Of a stretch of 64,000 bases of DNA, positions 26,287 to 34,663 are shown one piece after another; position 1 is the stretch's first letter, and the number at the start of each line of letters is the position of its first letter. A program made the position numbers and the translations under genes. The stretch spans positions 1 to 64,000 of the forward strand of contig NZ_JAUCYU010000010.1 in the NCBI RefSeq assembly GCF_030373445.1. The letters run 5' to 3'. The notes below the pieces were generated by a model. That model searched no databases, was not told the DNA's origin, and saw nothing but the letters and a program-made list of their open reading frames with translations. The DNA comes from Roseovarius sp. GTDB taxonomy: Bacteria > Pseudomonadota > Alphaproteobacteria > Rhodobacterales > Rhodobacteraceae.

Positions 26287-26901
26287 ATGCGACGACCTGT
26301 AAGAATTGGGCTGGGAGGGCCCGTGGGGGCCGGCAAGACCTCGATACTCGTGTCGCTTTGCCGCGCGCTCGGCGACCGATACTCGCTGGGTGTCGTGACG
26401 AACGACATCTACACGAAGGAGGACGCGCAATACGTGGTCGAGGTCGGGGCCGTCGAGGCCGACCGCGTGATCGGGGTCGAGACGGGCGGCTGCCCCCACA
26501 CCGCGATCCGCGAGGACGTGTCGATGAACGCCCACGCCATCAAGACGCTGCAGAAGCGCTTCGACGACCTCGATATCGTCTTCGTGGAGAGCGGCGGCGA
26601 CAACCTTGCCGCGACCTTCAGCCCCGAGCTGGTCGACAGCCATATCTACGTCATCTCGGTCGCGCAGGGCGGGGACATTCCGCGCAAGGGCGGGCCGGGG
26701 ATCGAGAAATCGCCGCTTCTTGTCATCAACAAGTCCGACCTCGCGCCTTACGTCGAGGTCGACCTTGCCCGGATGGAAACCGACGCGCGCGCCAAGCGGG
26801 CCGGCAAGCCCTTCGTGATCACCAACATGAAGACCGGCGACGGGCTGGACGAGATGGTGCGCTGGATCGAGCGCGACGTCCTTCTGCTCGAAGACGCGTG
26901 A
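26287..26901 (+). CDS. ureG: urease accessory GTPase UreG
   Basis: A 204-residue SIMIBI-class GTPase. P-loop [12 protein letters not shown] lies at residues 8-19, the nickel-binding CPH motif appears as [10 protein letters not shown], followed by [17 protein letters not shown] and the NKSDLAPYV guanine-specificity motif. GTP hydrolysis drives transfer of nickel from UreE to the UreFD-urease complex. Length and motifs are canonical. Confidence 0.95.
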   Translation: MRRPVRIGLGGPVGAGKTSILVSLCRALGDRYSLGVVTNDIYTKEDAQYVVEVGAVEADRVIGVETGGCPHTAIREDVSMNAHAIKTLQKRFDDLDIVFVESGGDNLAATFSPELVDSHIYVISVAQGGDIPRKGGPGIEKSPLLVINKSDLAPYVEVDLARMETDARAKRAGKPFVITNMKTGDGLDEMVRWIERDVLLLEDA

Positions 26902-26911
26902 GGAGCGGCGG

Positions 26912-27772
26912 ATGATACATACCAACATCTATCCCGACCCCGACTGGATCGTGGGCAAGCAGGCGCTGATGAACGTGCGCGCGCACGTGGTCGGGGGGCG
27001 GACCATCGTGCAGCCTTCGGCCTGGCGGATCCCGTTCCAGTGGCAGGGCTACCACTACCAGGATCATGACGACCAACCCTTCATGCTCATGGTCAATTCG
27101 GGCGGCGGCTTCGTCGAGGGCGACGGGTCCTACTTCTATGGCAGCGTCGAGGAGGGGGCGCGGGCGCTGTTCACGACCACGGCCTCGGGCAAGTTCTACA
27201 AGTGCCTGAACGGGATGACCTCGACGGAGGTGGTCGAGTTCAACGTGGCGCCCGGCGCGACGCTCGAGTACCTGCCGGACGAGGCGATTCCCTACGCGGC
27301 GAGCCGGTCGAGGCGCCGCATCCTCGTCAACCTGCATGATACGAGCCGGATGTTCGGCTCTGACATGGTGTCGGCGGGGCGGGTTCACTACGGGCGGGAG
27401 ATCTTCAAGTTCCACGCGATGGATTCGAGCTTCGAAATCCGTGTCGGGGGCGAGACCCTCGCGGTCGACAGGATGCGCCTCGACACGCCCGAGGAGGTCG
27501 CCGACCTCGAACGGCTCTGGAGCGGGGCGCGCCATGCGGCGCTGGTTTTCGCCTATGCCCCGGACCTGCCGGCGGATGCCGAGGAACTTACCCGTCTGCA
27601 TTGCGCCGATGTCGAGGACACGCAGGTCGGCGTCACCCGGATCGGCAACCTCATGTCCATCCGCATCCTGGCGTACGAGACCTGGCAGGCGCATGAAGCC
27701 ATCTTCAAGGCGTGGACCGCCTTGCGCCCGGCCATCGCGGGCAAAGCCGCCCGCCCGATCCTGAAATGCTGA
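26912..27772 (+). CDS. ureD: urease accessory protein UreD/UreH
   Basis: A 286-residue beta-rich scaffold protein. The core LMVNSGGGFVEGDGSYFYGSVEEGARALFTTTASGKFYKCLNG and LEYLPDEAIPYAASRSRR match the UreD family (gG.v.GD....; P...I.f..s). It forms a complex with UreF and UreG on the apo-enzyme. Here it is last of the accessory genes, whereas many operons put it first; the ureABCEFGD order is seen in some other bacteria. Confidence 0.9.
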   Translation: MIHTNIYPDPDWIVGKQALMNVRAHVVGGRTIVQPSAWRIPFQWQGYHYQDHDDQPFMLMVNSGGGFVEGDGSYFYGSVEEGARALFTTTASGKFYKCLNGMTSTEVVEFNVAPGATLEYLPDEAIPYAASRSRRRILVNLHDTSRMFGSDMVSAGRVHYGREIFKFHAMDSSFEIRVGGETLAVDRMRLDTPEEVADLERLWSGARHAALVFAYAPDLPADAEELTRLHCADVEDTQVGVTRIGNLMSIRILAYETWQAHEAIFKAWTALRPAIAGKAARPILKC

Positions 27773-27861
27773 CACCCACCGTCCTCCAGACCCACCGGGT
27801 CGCTCACGCCTCACCGTCGGCAGATGGTGCGGCCGAACCTGTCACGAAAGGACCAGGAACC

Positions 27862-28449
27862 ATGAAACGTCTTCTTCTTCCCCTCGGCCTCGCCGTCACG
27901 GCCAGCCCGGCTTTCGCCCATCTCGACCCCGGCGCGCACGGCTCGTTGATGGCCGGCTTCTCGCACCCGTTGTTCGGGCTGGACCACGTGCTGGCGATGG
28001 TCGCGGTCGGCCTCTGGGCCGGGCTGCAGGGCGGCCGGGCCCGCTGGGCGTTGCCGGTTTCCTTCGTGGCGGTCATGGCCTTGGGCTTCGGGCTGTCACT
28101 GCTGGGCGTGCCGTTGCCATTCGTGGAATCGATGATCCTGGCCTCCGTGATCGTGCTTGGCCTTCTCGTCGCGGTGGCGGCACGTGTCGACATGCGTGTC
28201 GGGGCCGGGCTTGTGGGCCTGCTCGCCGTCTTTCACGGCCATGCGCATGGCACTGAACTGGGGCAGGCCGGGGCGCTGAACTACGGCCTCGGCTTCATGG
28301 CCGCGACGATCGTGTTGCATGTCGTCGGCATCGCGCTCGTGCTTGTGGCCGAAAAGGCAACGCCGATGATGGGCGACCGGGGGCGGCGCATCGTGCGCAC
28401 GCTCGGCGGTGTGTTCACCGTCGTGGGGGCCGGTCTGGCCTTGGGATGA
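27862..28449 (+). CDS. HupE/UreJ family membrane protein, putative nickel transporter
   Basis: A 195-residue protein. A signal peptide (MKRLLLPLGLAVTASPAFA) precedes HLDPGAHGSLMAGFSHPLFGLDHVLAM, the HPxxGxDHxL metal-binding motif of HupE/UreJ. Five to six transmembrane helices follow, with another His cluster (FHGHAHGTE). HupE relatives import Ni2+ for hydrogenase, and UreJ does the same next to urease. Its position directly after ureD, with GAAAGGACC upstream of the ATG, supports a role in supplying nickel to this urease. Confidence 0.85.
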   Translation: MKRLLLPLGLAVTASPAFAHLDPGAHGSLMAGFSHPLFGLDHVLAMVAVGLWAGLQGGRARWALPVSFVAVMALGFGLSLLGVPLPFVESMILASVIVLGLLVAVAARVDMRVGAGLVGLLAVFHGHAHGTELGQAGALNYGLGFMAATIVLHVVGIALVLVAEKATPMMGDRGRRIVRTLGGVFTVVGAGLALG

Positions 28450-28615
28450 GTGTCGCGGTCCGGGCGACCGGAGCAGCCGCGCACCCGGGCCGCCCGTGAT
28501 CCGGGCACACACTTGAGGGCCGAGCGTCTGTGCCGGTCAGTTACCTTGATCTTGCACGGACGCGGGCCGAGGCCCCGAAACCCGAAATGCTTGTGGGGGA
28601 CGGCGGGTCATGTCG

Positions 28616-29824
28616 CTACGACGTGAACCACGGAGGCTGAATGAAAGGGTCGACATCGTAGGGCTCGGGGGCAATCAAGGCCAGGCCGCGATCCAGGCTT
28701 TGAACTTGGAAGAACAGGTGCGGCATGCCCAGCGATGGGTCGTTCGACTGGTCCGGGTAGGATACGGCAGTCTGCCATTGCTCATGATAGTGCGTTGCGC
28801 CGGATACGCCTCGCCACGTGATGTCCTTGAGGCTTTGGGCGACGCGGCGATTGGTGGTATGTTGGCCCGGCGCACCGGACCCCCCGGCGGCGGCGACGGC
28901 GAGAGCATAGTGCTGCACGGCGTTGTAACACTGGCAGCCAACCTGTGGCGTGGAGTGGGGGCCGAACCGCTCCAGATACCGGCGGGAGAACGCGCGCCCC
29001 ATCTCGTCACGCAACAAGCTGGTCACGGCACTGACCACGACACCGATCGCGTTCTCCTGAGCCAGTTCTGAGAAGCTACGATGCATCGCGCCATATTGCA
29101 GGTAGACGAGGCTGTTGGACGGGGCTTCCATGAATTGTGACTGGAAATGCGCGAGATCCCCGGCATAGAAATGCGTGTTCGCGATAACGGCCGGATCGGT
29201 CGCGGTGGCCCGAGCTATCACGTCCCGCCAATCGGAGCGTGGTGTCTGGACGATCTCGGGGCCGAAAGCGACGTCCCAGCCAAACGTCCTTGCGGAGCTT
29301 GCCATCGCCTTTGCAATCACGATGCTGTATGGCTTGGAGCCCGAAATGATCGCCAGTCGATTGTTGTGTGGGCGCCATGCGGACCGCTCCCTCAGGGCGG
29401 ACAGGAACTTCAGAAAACCGCGACCGTACCAGTATTCTGCCGGGTTCCCCATGAAACACCCGAAGTATCGCTCGGGATCACTGAGGACCGTGTCGTGGTG
29501 CTGGAGCAAGGTGTTGTGGTGGATGTAGATGATCCCGGCATCCGCGATCGGCTCGTACTCCGCGTTCTGCGGCCCGATATTGTAGCCATTGATGATCGCG
29601 TGGACGTGCTTGTGTTCGATCAGTCGATTTGCAGCGGCCACGACCTCTTCGGGGGTCTGGCGGCCGGTGTCCTCGAAATGCGGATGTAGCTCCTGGCCGA
29701 GCACTCCGCCTTTGGCGTTGATCTCTTCGCAGGCCATGAGCACGCCATTGCGAAATTCCCGCCCATCGACGGCGGACGGCCCGGTCAGGGGGACGAGCGA
29801 CCCGATCGGAATTTCAGAAAGCAT
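28616..29824 (-). CDS. AmiC-like cytoplasmic substrate-binding sensor
   Basis: A 402-residue type-I periplasmic-binding-protein fold (IGSLVPLTGPSAVDGREFRNGVLMACEEINAKGGVLGQEL) related to AmiC and FmdD. It has no signal peptide: it begins MLSEIPIGSL, directly with the first beta strand, so it should stay in the cytoplasm as AmiC does. The ATG at 29824 overlaps the end of the hybrid kinase gene. The response regulator, kinase and this gene are consecutive, overlapping and co-directional, so a ligand-sensing role in that relay is likely. Pseudomonas AmiC controls the antiterminator AmiR, but no ANTAR protein is present here. Confidence 0.82.
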   Translation of the reverse strand: MLSEIPIGSLVPLTGPSAVDGREFRNGVLMACEEINAKGGVLGQELHPHFEDTGRQTPEEVVAAANRLIEHKHVHAIINGYNIGPQNAEYEPIADAGIIYIHHNTLLQHHDTVLSDPERYFGCFMGNPAEYWYGRGFLKFLSALRERSAWRPHNNRLAIISGSKPYSIVIAKAMASSARTFGWDVAFGPEIVQTPRSDWRDVIARATATDPAVIANTHFYAGDLAHFQSQFMEAPSNSLVYLQYGAMHRSFSELAQENAIGVVVSAVTSLLRDEMGRAFSRRYLERFGPHSTPQVGCQCYNAVQHYALAVAAAGGSGAPGQHTTNRRVAQSLKDITWRGVSGATHYHEQWQTAVSYPDQSNDPSLGMPHLFFQVQSLDRGLALIAPEPYDVDPFIQPPWFTS

Positions 29825-31355
29825 CTGCGTTCCCCCTTTGCTCGCCCAGATTTTCAAAGAGAAGGTTGTGCATCATTACGCGAAGGCGGGGCGGGCTCAC
29901 GGGTTTGATAAGTACCGGGAAGCCCTGCTGGCGAATGCCCGAAACGACCTCGGGGTCGATCTCTGCCGTTACGATCAGAACGGGCAGCGACGCGCCATAG
30001 CGTTCGCGGAGACGTTGCCCAGCCATGGTGCCGAATTCACCCCGCAGGGAGAAATCGGCGATGACCAGATCCGGTATGACCGGTGTCGCGTCAAGCAGAC
30101 GGTCGGTTTCCGCCATGGATGCGGCCGGGAGCACGACTATGCCCCAACGCTCCAGCAGCGCACACATGCTGTCACGAAGGACGGGATCATCCTCTATCAG
30201 CACGACGTTCAAACCTACGAATTCGCCGCCGAGGCTTTCGGAAATCTCTGGTTCATTCGCCTGTGAGTGCCATACGTCGCCGGCGGGAACGGTCAAGCGA
30301 AAAACGGTGCCGGAACCCGGTTTGGACGAGACACTGACCGGTATACCCAAGAGTTCCGCGAGCCGCGATACGATATTCAGGCCCAATCCGAGGCCGGCAC
30401 GACGGGTGTGGACGAGATCCGGGACCTGATAGAATTCGTCGAAGATTCTCGACAGATGCTCGTCACCAATGCCACGTCCGGTGTCCCAAACCTCGATCCG
30501 CAGGCGATCGCCAAACGGACGACAGCCGACGACGACTCTGCCCGTGTCTGTATAGCGGATCGCATTCGCGACAAGGTTGGTGACGATACGTTCCAGTAGC
30601 GCACGGTCGGTAGATGCGGTGTAGCGATGCCCGCGAAATCGTACCTCCAAACCCTTGGTACGGGCTTGATGTTCGAACTGTACCTCCAGACGCTCGAAGA
30701 TCTGCGACATCTGGAATATCGTGACGCGGGGCTCGATCTGTCCGGCATCGAGCTGACCGATCTGCAGTAACGCCCCGAGCAGATCTTCCATGATTGCCAC
30801 GGACATATCCATCGTGTGCAGCAAGTCTTGCCGGTGCTCATGGTCCAGTTCGGTCAGGCAGCTGTAGATCAGGATCTTGAGCGTGGCGAGAGGCTGGCGC
30901 AAGTCGTGGTTCGCCGCTCGCAGGAAGCGGGACTTGACTTCGTCGGACGTCTCGGCGGCGTCGCGCGCGCGCCGCAACTCGAACTCGATCTTCTTGCGGT
31001 TCGATACGTCATGGGTCGTCAGGGTTACGCCGCCGTCCTCTGCGACGGTCTGGTGAACTTCGATCGTGCGACCGTCTGCCAGGAGTTGCTCCCAGATGCA
31101 GCTCTTTCCGGAAATCGTGTCCGTGCTCAATGGCGCGCCGGTCAGATCATGTGCCATCGACGCGCCGTACTGCACCAGGAATGCCTGAAGAAAATCGCGA
31201 TAGGGCTGATCCATCTCGATCGAGGCTTCCGTGGGCAGCAGCATTCTGAACGGTTCGTTGGCATAGATCAGATCCCCGGTCGCCCCCCAGATGGCGAGAC
31301 CGACAGGAGCCTTGTCGAGGCCGGAGAAAAGGTCAGTCTTCGCGGGTGTCTGCAT
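29814..31355 (-). CDS. hybrid sensor histidine kinase (PAS-HisKA-HATPase-REC)
   Basis: A 513-residue soluble kinase. Residues about 8-120 form a PAS-like sensor (APVGLAIWGATGDLIYANEPF). His150 in AANHDLRQPL is the phosphorylation site. The HATPase domain shows NLVANAIRYT (N box), DTGRGIG and GLGLGLNIV. A C-terminal receiver domain has the phospho-Asp434 (VIADFSL) and Lys in VLIKPVSPP. There is no transmembrane helix, so the input must be cytoplasmic, consistent with its coupled AmiC-like neighbour. Overlaps the response regulator gene by 23 nt and the AmiC-like gene by 11 nt. Confidence 0.88.
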   Translation of the reverse strand: MQTPAKTDLFSGLDKAPVGLAIWGATGDLIYANEPFRMLLPTEASIEMDQPYRDFLQAFLVQYGASMAHDLTGAPLSTDTISGKSCIWEQLLADGRTIEVHQTVAEDGGVTLTTHDVSNRKKIEFELRRARDAAETSDEVKSRFLRAANHDLRQPLATLKILIYSCLTELDHEHRQDLLHTMDMSVAIMEDLLGALLQIGQLDAGQIEPRVTIFQMSQIFERLEVQFEHQARTKGLEVRFRGHRYTASTDRALLERIVTNLVANAIRYTDTGRVVVGCRPFGDRLRIEVWDTGRGIGDEHLSRIFDEFYQVPDLVHTRRAGLGLGLNIVSRLAELLGIPVSVSSKPGSGTVFRLTVPAGDVWHSQANEPEISESLGGEFVGLNVVLIEDDPVLRDSMCALLERWGIVVLPAASMAETDRLLDATPVIPDLVIADFSLRGEFGTMAGQRLRERYGASLPVLIVTAEIDPEVVSGIRQQGFPVLIKPVSPPRLRVMMHNLLFENLGEQRGNADAF

Positions 31356-32007
31356 TGGTTTGGCTGCGGAAGGTCGATGTCTTGGCGAGGTTGATGGCGA
31401 AGTGGATCGTTTCGGCCCGGTCGGAGTGACCGAGCTTGCGCACCAGGTTGCTCAGATGGACGCGTACGGTATGGTCGGAAATGCCCAGCGCCTCGGCGAT
31501 TTTCCGGACGGAGTAGCCATTTCCGAGGAATCCAAGCAATTCTTTTTCTCTCGGCGTGAGTGAGGCAACCGCGTCGTTGGGGATCTCTACTGGCGGGGTC
31601 GATGACGCGCTCTGCCGGATCAGGCGGCGCGGAAAATAGACGTCGCCCGCGAGAATTCGCTCGATGGCGCTCTCGATTTCTTGCCCGCTCGCGGATTTCG
31701 GGATGTAGCCGACCGCGCCTGCCTCGATAGCGAACATCAGACGTTCCCGGTCCTCGTGGACGGACACGACCGCGATCGGCACGTCGGGAAATTCGGACCG
31801 GACACGCTGCAAGCCGACGAACTCGTCGACGCCGGGCATGACGAGATCGACGAAGAACATCTCGACATCATGATTTGCGGAAAGCACCTCAAGCGCTTCA
31901 TCGAAACTTGACGCTTCGAGGACGGTCTGTCCCCGGTCCAGCCTTCGGAGAACGGCCTTGAGGGACTCGCGCACCATCCAGTGATCGTCAGCTATCAGAA
32001 TCGTCAA
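31333..32007 (-). CDS. NarL/FixJ-type response regulator
   Basis: A 224-residue regulator. The receiver has acidic Asp7-Asp8, phospho-acceptor Asp54 (MFFVDLVMPG) and the conserved Lys in GYIPKSA. Residues about 148-212 form a LuxR-type helix-turn-helix (SLTPREKELLGFLGNGYSVRKIAEALGISDHTVRVHLSNLVRKLG). It heads the three-gene sensing operon and is divergent from the second transporter/acetamidase operon, its probable target along with its own promoter. Confidence 0.9.
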   Translation of the reverse strand: MTILIADDHWMVRESLKAVLRRLDRGQTVLEASSFDEALEVLSANHDVEMFFVDLVMPGVDEFVGLQRVRSEFPDVPIAVVSVHEDRERLMFAIEAGAVGYIPKSASGQEIESAIERILAGDVYFPRRLIRQSASSTPPVEIPNDAVASLTPREKELLGFLGNGYSVRKIAEALGISDHTVRVHLSNLVRKLGHSDRAETIHFAINLAKTSTFRSQTNADTRED

Positions 32008-32139
32008 TCAAGTTCCTCCTCCGAGATCGGCCGCGGCCCCTGGTGAAAACCCCTACCCGAACAGGGCGTTTCCGCCAACGTCAGCGCCAAACCATCCAGC
32101 GACCAAGTGCTGGACACTGGTTAATCATTATGTCCAACC

Positions 32140-32153
32140 GGACGAAACGTCTA
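32140..32153. promoter_or_regulatory. repeated operator-like element, copy 1
   Basis: GGACGAAACGTCTA contains the inverted repeat GACG-AAA-CGTC. On the minus strand a -10-like CATAAT (32132-32127) lies 8 bp from it and no TTGACA-like -35 is visible, so the element covers the -35 region of the response-regulator promoter. A near-identical copy lies at 32336-32349 before the binding-protein gene. Confidence 0.5.
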
Positions 32154-32335
32154 TAGCAGATGCTCCTGCTTTGCGAAAACGGGACTCTTTCGGGATCGGC
32201 GTTGCGGCGAATGGCAGCGGCGATGAATCCTTGAGCAGCCTAATAATCTGTGCATCTTTTGCCGCTCTAAACAAATGTTCTGCTTGACAGGCATTTGGGT
32301 ATTGATCCTACATTTAGGTACGAAAGCAAATTTAC

Positions 32336-32377
32336 GGACAAAACGTCTAATCAATAGGCGGAGCGTCTAAAACGTCC
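32336..32377. promoter_or_regulatory. repeated operator-like elements, copies 2-4
   Basis: GGACAAAACGTCTA (32336-32349) matches copy 1 at 13 of 14 positions. GCGTCTA follows at 32363-32369, with its 3' end 20 bp (about two helical turns) after that of copy 2, and ACGTCC at 32372-32377. All lie within 61 bp of the binding-protein start codon. TTGACA at 32284-32289 is a possible -35 element upstream, which would put these sites in the leader. They are candidates for binding by the NarL-type regulator. Confidence 0.45.
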
Positions 32378-32396
32378 CAACAGTCTGGAGTCCAAG

Positions 32397-33659
32397 ATGA
32401 ACATTTCTCGCCGCTCACTAATGAAGACATCGGTTGCTCTTGCTGCGACGAGCACGGCGCTCGCCCCGGTGTCTGCATTTGCGCAGGAAGGCCCGATCAA
32501 GGTCGGTATCATTGACGATGCGTCCGGCGACTTTGCCGCTGCCGTCATACCGAAGACCCAAGGAGCGCGGATCGCAATTGACGAGATCAACGCGGCGGGA
32601 GGCGTTCTCGGCCGCGAGCTCGAATTGATCCACTATGACGGACAGTCCGATGTGCGCCGCCATCAGGAGTTCGCGCAGCGTGCGATCCTGCAAGACGAAG
32701 TTGATGTGCTCATGGCCGGTTATACAAGCTCCGAACGCGAAGCCGCGCGGGCCGTTGCGGTCGAGAACGAGACGATCTTCTGGCACAACAACCAGGGAGA
32801 GGGCGGTATTGCGGACGAGTATTCCTTCTTCACCGGGCCGGTTCCCGAACAGCAGATCCTGCCCGGCCTGGAGTACATGGTCGAGAAATACGGCAAGCGG
32901 GTGTACGTTCTTGCAGCCGATTACGGCTTTGGCCAGGTCAGCGCGCAGTGGGTTCAGGCAAGTGCGGGAATGGCCGGCGCCGAAGTGGTCGGGCTGGAGT
33001 TCATCCCGCTCGGCAACTCGGAGTTTTCGTCCTCGATCGCCAACATCCAGAATGAAGAGCCTGACTTCCTGTTCCTTCTGTTGGTGGGTTCCGCCCAGTC
33101 GCAGTACTTCCCGCAGGCCCAAGCCGCCGGCATCGCGATTCCGTCGATTTCGACGGTTAACCTGCAACAGGGATACGAGCACAAGCTCTTCCCGGCGCCC
33201 ACGTTGGAGAACCTCTACGTGCCGGTGACGTTCATCGAAGAACTGGCGCAGGAAGTCGAGAGCGCGCAGGTCTTCGTGGACAAGGTGCGCGCCGCATTCC
33301 CCGATACCGAATACGTGAACCAGATGACGCGGTGTGCCTATGTTGCCGTGCATCTCATGGCCAAGGCTTGGGAGGCGGCGGGCACGACGGACACGCCCGC
33401 GGTGCTTGAGGCACTTCACTCTGGACTGACCTTCGATGCACCGGAAGGGCCGGTCACGCTCGATCCGGCGACACATCACCTCGCCATGGATATCCGCCTC
33501 GCTCAGGTGCAGCCGGACCATTCCGTCGAGTTCGTCGAGGACTTCGGCGTGATCGAACCGTGGTGGCTCAAGGAGATGGGGGTGAACCTCGCCGATACGC
33601 CGCAGTCGCGGCAGTATCTTCCCGGTGATGACCCTGATCTGGCTGCTTTCCTCGAGTAA
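32397..33659 (+). CDS. amide ABC transporter, periplasmic substrate-binding protein (FmdD/UrtA-like), Tat-type signal
   Basis: A 420-residue paralogue of the binding protein at 16191-17480. It shares YDGQSDVRRHQEF and FWHNNQGEGGIADEYSFF and the ending with LPGDDPDLAAFLE. The N-terminus MNISRRSLMKTSVALAATS has the twin-arginine pattern SRRSLMK, unlike its paralogue, and is cleaved near AFAQEG. TGGAG lies 7 nt before the ATG. Its operon also encodes an acetamidase/formamidase, which makes short-chain amides the likely cargo. A stem-loop follows the stop codon. Confidence 0.88.
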   Translation: MNISRRSLMKTSVALAATSTALAPVSAFAQEGPIKVGIIDDASGDFAAAVIPKTQGARIAIDEINAAGGVLGRELELIHYDGQSDVRRHQEFAQRAILQDEVDVLMAGYTSSEREAARAVAVENETIFWHNNQGEGGIADEYSFFTGPVPEQQILPGLEYMVEKYGKRVYVLAADYGFGQVSAQWVQASAGMAGAEVVGLEFIPLGNSEFSSSIANIQNEEPDFLFLLLVGSAQSQYFPQAQAAGIAIPSISTVNLQQGYEHKLFPAPTLENLYVPVTFIEELAQEVESAQVFVDKVRAAFPDTEYVNQMTRCAYVAVHLMAKAWEAAGTTDTPAVLEALHSGLTFDAPEGPVTLDPATHHLAMDIRLAQVQPDHSVEFVEDFGVIEPWWLKEMGVNLADTPQSRQYLPGDDPDLAAFLE

Positions 33660-33674
33660 GGGCCCACTCAAGAA

Positions 33675-33702
33675 GGGGCCCGTCTTCACTGCCACGGGCC
33701 CC
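33675..33702 (+). promoter_or_regulatory. intercistronic stem-loop after the second binding-protein gene
   Basis: Arms GGGGCCCGT (33675-33683) and ACGGGCCCC (33694-33702) give a perfect 9-bp stem with a 10-nt loop, 15 nt after the stop and 34 nt before the permease start. Sequence differs from the hairpin at 17489-17514 but the position is the same. Confidence 0.65.
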
Positions 33703-33736
33703 CATCCACCATCAGTGCAAAAGGAGCCGCCTGTTC

Positions 33737-34663
33737 ATGGGGGACATCATAAGCTTTGCCTATCAGTATGCCGACAGCTTCGCGCTACTCGCTTTGTCTT
33801 CGATCGGGCTCGTCATCATCTTCGGGATGATGGGCGTCATCAACATGGCGCATGGCGAATTCATGATGATTGGTGCGTTCGGCGCGTCGTTCGGCTTTCA
33901 ATGGGGGCTGCCGCTCTCGCTGGCGATCGTCACGGGCGTATTCGCGGCGACGGCGATCGGGTTGCTGCTTGAGCGGCTCGTCATTCGCAAGCTCTATGGG
34001 CGGCTGCTATATTCGCTGGTTGCAACATGGGGCATCAGCCTCGTGCTAAGCCAGGGGGCACTGGTACTCATCGGTCCGTCCGTGCCGAGCTTGCCGAACC
34101 CGTTCGGCACGGTCAGCGTGGGCGGGATGAATTTCTCGGTTTACCGGTTGTTCCTCGTCGCCCTTGCCATTGCGTTGATCGTTACCCTCTGGGCGCTCAT
34201 GAGGTTCACGAATTTCGGTCTCCATGCTCGTGCGACAATGACGGAACCGGACATGGCCGAAGCGCTCGGCGTTCGAACGACACGCATCTATATGGTGACG
34301 TTCGGGCTTGGTGCGGCGCTTGCCGGGTTCGCCGGGGCGATCTTCGGCCTGAGCGCGCAGATCCAGCCGACCTTCGGAGCGGCGTACACGCCAATTGCAT
34401 TCATCGTCGTGGTCGTCGCCGGGTCGCGAAACATCATTGCAGGGCTCTTGGCCTCGGCACTCGTGCTGGCGCTGGTCAAGACAAGCTTCACGGTCGGCTT
34501 CAACATTCTGACCGGTTATGTCGCGATGCTCGTAACCGCCCTGATCATCATTCGGCTTTCCCCAACGGGGATCCTCGACCTGATCGGCAAGCTCAAAGCG
34601 CTGGCGTCCCAGCACAGGTCATCGACCGCGGGGACCAGCGCCGAGGAGACCAAGAATGCGTGA
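33737..34663 (+). CDS. amide ABC transporter permease (LivH/UrtB-like)
   Basis: A 308-residue inner-membrane protein with eight or more hydrophobic segments, including IGLVIIFGMMGVINMAHGEFMMIGAFGASF and GLGAALAGFAGAIFGLSAQIQPTFG. Paralogous to the permease at 17547. AAGGAG precedes the start. The stop overlaps the ATG of the next permease by 8 nt. Confidence 0.9.
   Translation: MGDIISFAYQYADSFALLALSSIGLVIIFGMMGVINMAHGEFMMIGAFGASFGFQWGLPLSLAIVTGVFAATAIGLLLERLVIRKLYGRLLYSLVATWGISLVLSQGALVLIGPSVPSLPNPFGTVSVGGMNFSVYRLFLVALAIALIVTLWALMRFTNFGLHARATMTEPDMAEALGVRTTRIYMVTFGLGAALAGFAGAIFGLSAQIQPTFGAAYTPIAFIVVVVAGSRNIIAGLLASALVLALVKTSFTVGFNILTGYVAMLVTALIIIRLSPTGILDLIGKLKALASQHRSSTAGTSAEETKNA

Noticed and set aside
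28450..28615. possible terminator between hupE/ureJ and the AmiC-like gene (GCCCG-TGATC-CGGGC)
   Set aside because: The stem is only 5 bp and lacks a T-run, so it was not strong enough to list as a feature.
32140..32377. classical NarL heptamer sites
   Set aside because: The repeated element does not match the TACYYMT-type heptamer, so it is reported only as an unknown repeated motif.
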